From positions 558,001 through 622,000 of the forward strand of contig JAMWFC010000111.1 of the NCBI GenBank assembly GCA_027475525.1: DNA of 64,000 nucleotides, given 5' to 3'. Within the stretch, counting starts at the first letter, position 1. Every line of letters begins with the position of its first letter. This DNA is from Macrolepiota albuminosa (lineage: Eukaryota; Basidiomycota; Agaricomycetes; Agaricales; Agaricaceae). The notes under the pieces are model-generated. The model made no database searches and was not told the DNA's origin. It saw only the letters and a list, made by a program, of their open reading frames with translations. Both the position numbers and the translations under genes were made by a program. Shown one piece after another: positions 57,591 through 64,000 of the stretch.

Positions 57591-59810
57591 TTAGGTGAGA
57601 CCTGTGTATCGTTGAGAACCAGAGAAAAAGCTTTATACAAGGCAGCTTACTGTATTTTGGACCTCCCCCACCTTCGGGGACAGTCCACGTAATATCCTGC
57701 GTCGGCACCTTGACATCACACAACTTGCAATGAATGCAGTTCTGTTGTAAAGTCAGTCCAACCTCTTCATCAGAGTAACAGCACAACCCACCTGCGAGTT
57801 GATAACCAGCTTAGTCCCCTTCCACCCCTCCTCCTCCGCAGCCTTATCGCCCTCCTCCGCTTCAACATATTCATACACACCTGCAGGACAGGCCCTCCCT
57901 AACAATCCCGCAAACTCTTCCGTATTAACCTGCACATGCATTCTTCTTCCTTTCTTCCTATCCACCTTCCCACCCCTAACAATCCCGCAAACTCTTCCGT
58001 ATTAACCTGCACATGCATTCTTCTTCCTTTCTTCCTATCCACCTTCCCACCTCCAATACCTCTCCCGTCTCCGCTCTCTCAACTTCTCCAGTCTCAAGTT
58101 CCCTCGCAAACTCGGGAGTCTTCACAACCCTCAGATGCACCGGCTGATCCTCCGCATGATTTGTCCCCGTCAGCGCAACAGATGTCATGAGATCGGTCGA
58201 CAACGGCGCCTCAAATGGGGGATAGTCAATCGGTTGTGTGCCTTCGCCCTCTCTGTGTGTGCCGCATCGAGACTGCCTCCACTCTCCTTTACCTTCTCCA
58301 TTTCCTCCGCTGCCGCATGCTTGAATGTCCACGGCACTCTCCCCCTAAACAACAATGCATCAATCCCCGAGTAGACTATCCCTCCCCAACCCCGAGCCCC
58401 GTGTTGAACGACGGCCGCAGATTCCTAACCTCGTTAAGGTCTTCCCAAACCCAAGATTTCCTTAGCTCCTCATCGTATTTGGCCATATCGGCAGCCTTGC
58501 CCTCCTCGGTCGTCTGCACGGCGTCATATGCTGCATCAGCAGCCAACATCCCGCTCTTCATCGCATTATGTGTGCCCTTGATCTTGGCAATGTTTACGAA
58601 ACCCGCCGAGCACCCTATCAACGCGCCACCGGGGAAATGAAGCTTGGGCACGGACTGGAGCCCACCCTCATTGAGCGTGCGTGCGCCGTATGCAAGGCGC
58701 TCAGCGCCTGCAAGGAGGTCGCGGTAGTACGGGTGGTGTTTCATACGCTGAATCATACTCAGAAAGTGTCAATTGATGTTGGAAAGAGTGCCCACCTGTA
58801 GCTCGCGGTACGGCGACAGATAAGGGTTGGGGTAGTCAAGACCAATCACCAGACCCAACGAAACAAGCCCATCGGCCATATGATAAACGAACCCACCACC
58901 ATAAGTCTTCATATCCAAGGGCCACCCTAAGGTATGTACCACCTTTCCAGGTTCGTGCTTTGCGGGGTCAACACGCCAAACTTCCTTTACGCCTATACCA
59001 TAAGTCTGTGGCTGCGACTCTGTACGGAGTTTGTATTTTTGTATGGCGAGCTTGGAAAGAGATCCGTGTGCACCCTCTGCGAGGAGGGTCACCTTGGCAT
59101 TGAAAGCCATGCCAGGCTCAAAAGACGACTTGGGCGTGAACCCTTTTGTAAGGCCGACCTCGTTGGTGATGATACCGCGCACGCTGTGAGCAGGGTTTCC
59201 CCATGGATCCACAGAGTCCTTTTCTTGAGAGTATAGCAGTTGTGCAGCAGCAAAGCCCGGATATATCTCGACACCGTACTCGTTTTCAGCGACGGACGCA
59301 AGCCAGCGAGTGAAGGCGGACAATGAGACGATATAGTTACCATTGTTACTCATTTGAGGAGGGTGGGGTATAGGCAAGGAAAATTTTTCTGTAAAGAAGC
59401 GCATACTGGACGAGGTCGCGGGGGTGGTGAGTGGATGATCAGGTAAATAGGCAAGGAAAATTTTTCTGTAAAGAAGCGCATACTGGACGAGGTCGCGGGG
59501 GTGGTGAGTGGATGATCAGGTAATGGTTCCAGTCGGGCAGGAGCTCATTGAGTGCGCGGGGTTCAATGACAGCGCCCGAGACGATGTGGGCACCCGCTTC
59601 GCTGCCTTTTTCGAGAACGACGACGCGAATTTCATTACCTCTGTCGCGTTCGAGCTGTTTCAGACGGATGGCGGCACTGAGGCCAGCTGGACCGCCGCCG
59701 ACGATGCAGACGTCGACATCATCCTCTGCACGCTGTACGTTTTTTGGATCGAATAGGGCTCGACGGGGGACAGAGGAATGGATTAGACGTGCTAACCGTG
59801 GACGGAGCAT
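57591..59810 (-). CDS. CIR2: Electron-transfer flavoprotein:ubiquinone oxidoreductase
   Basis: Inner-membrane flavoprotein that passes electrons from ETF to ubiquinone during fatty- and amino-acid oxidation. The start [19 protein letters not shown] is a likely mitochondrial presequence. The FAD motif [19 protein letters not shown] lies near 59670-59720. [56 protein letters not shown] and [14 protein letters not shown] are family blocks. The Fe-S site is CPAGVYEY plus [10 protein letters not shown], and the end is [18 protein letters not shown]. Last introns: 57602-57650 and 57742-57791. Seams at 57897 and 59370 break the frame; each needs one copy removed and one base restored. One more frame change near 58240-58300 was not resolved. 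The yeast orthologue symbol is used. Confidence 0.9.
57897..58051. repeat. 77-bp exact tandem repeat (seam 9)
   Basis: Copies at 57897 and 57974 (CCCTAACAATCCCGC) inside the C-terminal coding part of the ETF-QO gene. They separate [10 protein letters not shown] from the downstream frame [17 protein letters not shown]. Confidence 0.9.
59370..59523. repeat. 77-bp exact tandem repeat (seam 10)
   Basis: Copies at 59370 and 59447 (ATAGGCAAGGAAAATTTTTC) in the N-terminal part of the ETF-QO gene, between ELLPDWNH and [16 protein letters not shown]. One added base after collapse joins the frames. Confidence 0.9.
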
Positions 59811-59970
59811 GGAAGTGGAGAAGAAAGTAGAGGAAAGGCATCACGGGGATCACATTGGAGGCATTTCATAATAAAAGTTTTGTTAGAAAGCATTCTTGCT
59901 GCGAGGCCATTGCCTGGCTGATGCCTGCTGCAAATTTCACGAATTCGTATTTGTGTTTCAAACTTTTATC

Positions 59971-61756
59971 ATGAATCACCTCGACGCCGGCCAGCGTGAC
60001 GCGCTCGCAGCACTCCAGGCCGTCGTCCACGGCGCAGACGAGGATGTCGCCATCAGCGTTCTCGACAGCGTTGGCTGGGACGTCCAGGTGAGCACGGCAA
60101 CAGGCATACTCTGGTCCGACTGACGCCATCTGCAGCGTGCAGTCGACCTCCTCTTCGAGCAGCCAGCCCCGCCAGCCATGCAGCAGTTCGAGATAGACGA
60201 CTCAGACGTCCGCAGGCCCCCGCCGCGTCCTCCAGCGCTGTACCAGCTCGTCGCAAGACCCTTGTTCGCTGTCTTTGCCGTCCCTCTCCACATCCTCTCC
60301 AACGTCGTCCGCTTCATTCTCGGCCTCTTGCGTATCCCTGTGCCCCAGTTCCGCTTCACCAGCCTCTCGTTCTACACACCAAGACCACGCCGCAGCTTTG
60401 GAGGACCCGACCGCTGGGTTCGCGAGCTAGAGGAGGAAACGGGTGCCGTGTCCATCAGCACAGGGAGAACGACCGCTGTCGACACGACTGCTGCAGGCCC
60501 GTCTACTCTCACTGCCCGCTCGAGACTGCCGGACGACACCAAGGTTCTTCCCGACTTTACTCTCGGCAGCTACGAACAGGCATTGCGCACGTGTGAGCGC
60601 GAGGCACGCATCGGCTGCGTCGTCCTCGTCAGCGACGAACATGACGACGTCCCAGAGTTCAAGAGGTATTGCCCGCTCTTCATCCTGTGAGCGTTCTAAC
60701 CATCCCCAGGTCGACCCTCACCAACCCCGAGTTTGTTCGACTCCTATACGACAACAACATCGTCGTCTGGGGCGGCGACGTGCGCGACGAACAAGTCTAC
60801 AGTGGTGCGCTGCATTCCCGTCCTTGTTCACACTGAGCTCACCCCCATTAGCCGCTGAAAAACTCCAGGCGACGACCTATCCCTTTGTTGCCTTTGTCGC
60901 CCTCCAACCACGACGCAACCCTGCCTCTTCATCCTCTCGTCCGCCCTCCAGCCCTGCGCCTGCCTTGACCGTCTTATCGCGCCACCAAGGCCCACCTTCC
61001 GGGCCCACGTCTGCCTCGACACTCTCCGCCCACCTAACGACCCAACTCTTGCCTCGCGTGACTCCCTTTCTCACACGTATCAAAGCTCAAAACGCCGCCC
61101 GCGAGCACGACCGCATCCTCCGCTCTGAACAAGACGCCGCCTTCCGCGCCACCGCTGCCCGCGACCGCGCCCGCATCGAATCAAAAATGGCTGCTGAACG
61201 CGAAGCAGCCGAGCGCGCACGCGCTCAACAGGCCGAAGCTGAGCTCGAGCGCCAAAACCAACTTGCCTTCGAACGCCTCAAACAAACCCGCTTGTCCTGG
61301 CGACGGTTCATCCGCCGCGCACTCTCTTCATCGTCCCCTCCGACCCCCTCTACAGGCTTGCGCATCGCCATCCGCCTTCCAGCTGGCGGACGCACAATCC
61401 ACACCTTTGCTCCGACACAATCCCTCACGTCTCTCTACGCTTTCGTCGCCGCCCAACTCGTCCCATCTTCCCTTTCTTCATCTGAAGACCCTACTACTTC
61501 GCCTGTAGGTGATTCATGGGACTCTGTCAATCTTGAAACCTGTCTCGAGAAACAATTATCATCCGCACCGCAATGGTGGGGCTTCCAACTCGTATCCGCT
61601 TATCCGCGCAGGGAGATACCCTGGAGACCTGGTACACGCCTTGGGGACGTAGAGACCCTCAAGGGAGGCAGTCAGCTTGTGGCGGAGATGATTGGAGGTG
61701 TAAGGGAAAGCTTAGTAGGGAATGATGGGTACGAGACTGAAAGTGATGGAGAGTGA
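59971..61756 (+). CDS. UBX-domain protein of the UBXD8/FAF2 type
   Basis: ER-membrane adaptor for Cdc48/p97 in ER-associated degradation (family role). Exons 59971-60087, 60136-60665, 60710-60804 and 60852-61756 join to 548 residues. UBA domain at residues about 4-45 (SVLDSVGWDVQRAVDLLFEQ across intron 1); hydrophobic hairpin near ALYQLVARPLFAVFAVPLHI and VVRFILGLL; UAS thioredoxin-like domain (LYDNNIVVWGGDVRDEQVY, TYPFVAFVAL); a long Arg/Ala-rich coiled coil (ERAKQ-type, AAEREAAERARAQQAEAELE); and a C-terminal UBX domain starting LRIAIRLPAGGRTIHTFAP. Divergent with the ETF-QO gene across 160 bp. GC-rich codon use, like its right-hand neighbours. Confidence 0.9.
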
Positions 61757-61951
61757 AGAGGGGATATGTCCTCGATGAATATATTTCGTTATCTAGTGCC
61801 AGGTTGCACAATACAGGACTTCTATACTATTTCTTGAAGAGCATTGTACTAGACAACATCGCTAGATGTGCTGAACGTTTTTACACTGGAATACTAGGGT
61901 ATATTTCCCCTTGTGCAAATATGGGGTCATTACGAGAGAGCACAGACCGAG

Positions 61952-62751
61952 CTACCAAACAGACCCACTCTGCGGACTGCCTGGCGTTGGACTCGGTATA
62001 TTCTGGGGCATGACCGTGCTTCTTGGCGCTCCGGGCACTGTCTCTGGTTCTTTTCGCCACTCGATCTTCTCAACGCGCACTTCGCCCTCAATCAGCTGGT
62101 AGACATACGTCACTATAACTGGACCCTGGATGTCCATGAGCGCGAACGACGGGGTTGGGTCGCTGTCGTCAGTCAGAGAGCGTGTACAACGGGAAAAGGC
62201 AAGACAGGTACCCATTATGTGCGCCAGTCCACGCGCCAGTAGCAGATCCAGGATTAACAAAGAACTTGTTGTCGACTTCTACTGCCTGGAAACTGCGTCA
62301 TCATAATCAGCGTTACTGCGAGAATCACCGAAGCACACAGACGCACGTATGTGTGTGCCCAGAAATGAGAACATCCACGTCCATCTGCCGGGCTATTGAG
62401 CTCAGCGAGTCAATGTCGCCAGTGGGTATACATTGGTGACCATGGATAACGCCAATTTTTATTGGTGAATGTACTACGGTAATTGACAAAGGCAAAGCAC
62501 TCTAGCGCTCACCGTCAATCAGATACTGTATCTCTTCAAGATATGCCACGCACCTCGTCATAGTCACCCCTAACTATATGCACGTCAGGCGAAATAGTCT
62601 TGAGGTACTCGTAGGTCTCCTTATCGCAGACACTGCCAGTACATAGAATCTGTTGTATCTTTCCAGGTACTAGAAGTTTCTTGAACTTTGCTGGCAAATC
62701 GTGGGTGCGATGGGGGATGTGGAGGTCGCCAATGACGAGGACGAGGACCAT
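61952..62751 (-). CDS. VPS29: Retromer subunit Vps29
   Basis: Phosphoesterase-fold subunit of the retromer, which sorts cargo from endosomes to the Golgi. Exons 62751-62554, 62501-62347, 62292-62212 and 62162-61952 join in frame to 214 residues. Landmarks: [80 protein letters not shown] and [18 protein letters not shown]. The C-terminus extends about 25 residues beyond the usual end (Pro/Ser-rich, to GSVW). Divergent with the uS4m gene across about 84 bp. Confidence 0.95.
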
Positions 62752-62835
62752 GACGGGCGAAGCGGAGTTTTAATCTGCACTTGTCGTAAATTTCTGAATT
62801 ATCCATCGCGCTAGCCAGTCTCCTCCGCCTCAACC

Positions 62836-64000
62836 ATGCGCGATAAAGGCATATTCAGCATCAAGCGGGCACTGCCCAGGATGGTACATCCCTCCTTGTC
62901 TCTCTACTGCAATTTTCAAGCTAACCAACGCATTTGCACAGAGCTGGACACCCAAAAACCTTTACAACCTCTACCTCCGAACTGACGGTCCCAGAAAGCG
63001 TGAAATTACTTTCAAATCCGCCCACTCGACTCTTTTCCAGCAGCGCTGGAGATCCAAGGCCGTCGTGCGCGCGTACCACGGCGACTTTATTAAAGAAAAA
63101 GTGTTCAAGCGCTGGTTCCTCCCGGAGACGCTTCCCGATGTGCGGCCTAAACGTAAAGTCCTCGGAGACGACAAGGCATCCTTGGAAGAGTTTGCACTCC
63201 GGAAAAAGAAGGAAAAGGAGCTCGCAGAAGAAGAGGCTATCAAAGGTATGGCACCCGTCGGAAGTTTGATGTTTTCCGAGGTCGAGAGAAGAATCGATAT
63301 TTTCCTTTTCCGTTGTTGTTTTGTTCACAGCGTGTATGAGGCTCGGAGGCTTATCATTCACGGGAATGTAAAGCTCAACGGAAAGAAGGTCTGTGTTCAC
63401 TTCAAACAAGTGTCATGTTATAGGCTCACACTCTGCAGCACCAAAACGCAAATACGCGGTTGGCACCCGGCGACATGGTCTCTGTAGATCCCAGCGCAAT
63501 TCGCTTCTTCAAAACACCAAATAACAGCAATTGGTACGACGTCAACGACTACAAGCAGTATATCGAAACCAAAGCCAAAGCCGAACAGTCACCCGAAAAG
63601 GAAACCAAAAAGGCAGCAAAGACTTCAGACCAGGCTGAACCTACTGCTGCTGAATCCGCGTTGGTCGCCAAGCTCATCGGAGAAGATGCACCTCCTCCCG
63701 CTCAGGAGGAAGAGAAAGAAACTCCGCAACCGCCCAAATGGGAACTCACACCCTTCTACCTTCCCCACTTTGCCTCACCGTGGTTATTTATCCCTGCCTA
63801 CATTGAAATAAACTTTGCGACATGTTCCGCGATATACGTACGACATCCGACCGCGCGTCCAGGGTACTCTGAGATTCCGACGCCGTACGACGCGGATGGT
63901 GAAGTCGTGCGCTTTGCTTGGGAGTGGTATGTGGAGCGTCGTCCTCGCGTGCGCACGCAGGCGCGGCTGGCGAGGATGCCGGAGGACCGTGCGTTGTCAC
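62836..64000 (+). CDS. NAM9: Mitochondrial small ribosomal subunit protein uS4m (partial at right edge)
   Basis: S4-family protein of the mitochondrial ribosome. Exons 62836-62883, 62942-63388 and 63439 onward, still open at the window end. MRDKGIFSIKRALPRM, then SWTPKNLYNLYLRTDGP; the S4 RNA-binding domain is MFSEVERRIDIFLFRCCFVHSVYEARRLIIHGNVKLNGKK, whose KVNGK-type loop spans the second intron, then LAPGDMVSVDP. A Lys/Glu-rich insert follows. The fungal C-terminal block (FIPAYIEI-like, ATCSAIYVRHPTARPGYSEIPT, FAWEWY) is reached, so little is missing. The intron positions keep frame. Confidence 0.93.

Noticed and set aside
60443..61756. 437-residue ORF taken as the UBX protein from its own ATG
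   Set aside because: Its first part is an out-of-frame reading of exon 2. The real frame enters through introns 60666-60709 and 60805-60851.
1..64000. CRISPR arrays, bacterial operons or riboswitches
   Set aside because: Spliceosomal introns and eukaryotic genes throughout. The repeats present are LTRs, assembly seams and microsatellites, with no regular spacer pattern.
1..64000. tRNA or rRNA genes
   Set aside because: No cloverleaf or Pol III box pair could be recognised by eye. The TGG-start sequences next to the LTRs are primer-binding sites, not tRNA genes.

Overview
The window is fungal nuclear DNA, most likely from a basidiomycete (Agaricomycetes-like). The housekeeping genes are cut by many short GT-AG introns of roughly 45-65 nt, and the mobile elements are Ty3/gypsy, short-LTR and mariner-type elements typical of mushroom genomes. 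No species can be named from the sequence alone.

Positions 1 to about 34.8 kb are a retrotransposon island with no intact host gene. It can be read as layers. An outer gypsy element (called Gypsy-C here, minus strand, 5' LTR at 16129-16647) is split by a second gypsy element (Gypsy-A, minus strand, 1255-14881). Gypsy-A is itself interrupted by three copies of a ~303-bp solo LTR (1525, 2357, 8341) and by a mariner-type DNA transposon (9759-11049). Next comes a complete but decayed gypsy element of the same family as Gypsy-A (Gypsy-B, plus strand, 18429-30145, GCGG target duplication). Its 3' LTR carries a nested Gypsy-C solo LTR. From 30.1 to 34.8 kb there is an unidentified decayed gene split by another solo LTR. 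Stops in these elements are mostly those expected from C-to-T changes.

The most unusual feature is shared by Gypsy-A and Gypsy-B. Downstream of integrase, on the opposite strand to gag-pol, each carries a multi-intron gene for a protein of about 690 residues. It has a six-cysteine cluster close to the fungal Zn2Cys6 pattern, basic stretches, and a conserved C-terminal block. Both copies are decayed, but their splice sites and protein blocks agree.

From 35.4 kb to the end is a compact run of conserved single-copy genes: POL1 (DNA polymerase alpha, -), TYR1 (prephenate dehydrogenase, -), UTP7 (SSU processome WD40 protein, -), COQ1 (polyprenyl diphosphate synthase, -), BRF1 (TFIIIB subunit, +), a centrosomin-N-motif coiled-coil protein (+), two tandem C2H2 zinc-finger paralogues (-), the electron-transfer flavoprotein:ubiquinone oxidoreductase (-), a UBXD8/FAF2-like UBX protein (+), VPS29 (-) and mitochondrial ribosomal protein uS4m/NAM9 (+, runs off the end). 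The genes are unrelated in pathway; the block is ordinary gene-dense euchromatin.

Ten tandem duplications, each with a period of exactly 77 bp, lie between 46.5 and 59.5 kb. They break several otherwise conserved genes and are best explained as unmerged contig overlaps in the assembly, so the affected genes should not be called pseudogenes. An eleventh 77-bp repeat, with three mismatches, lies in the Gypsy-B integrase.
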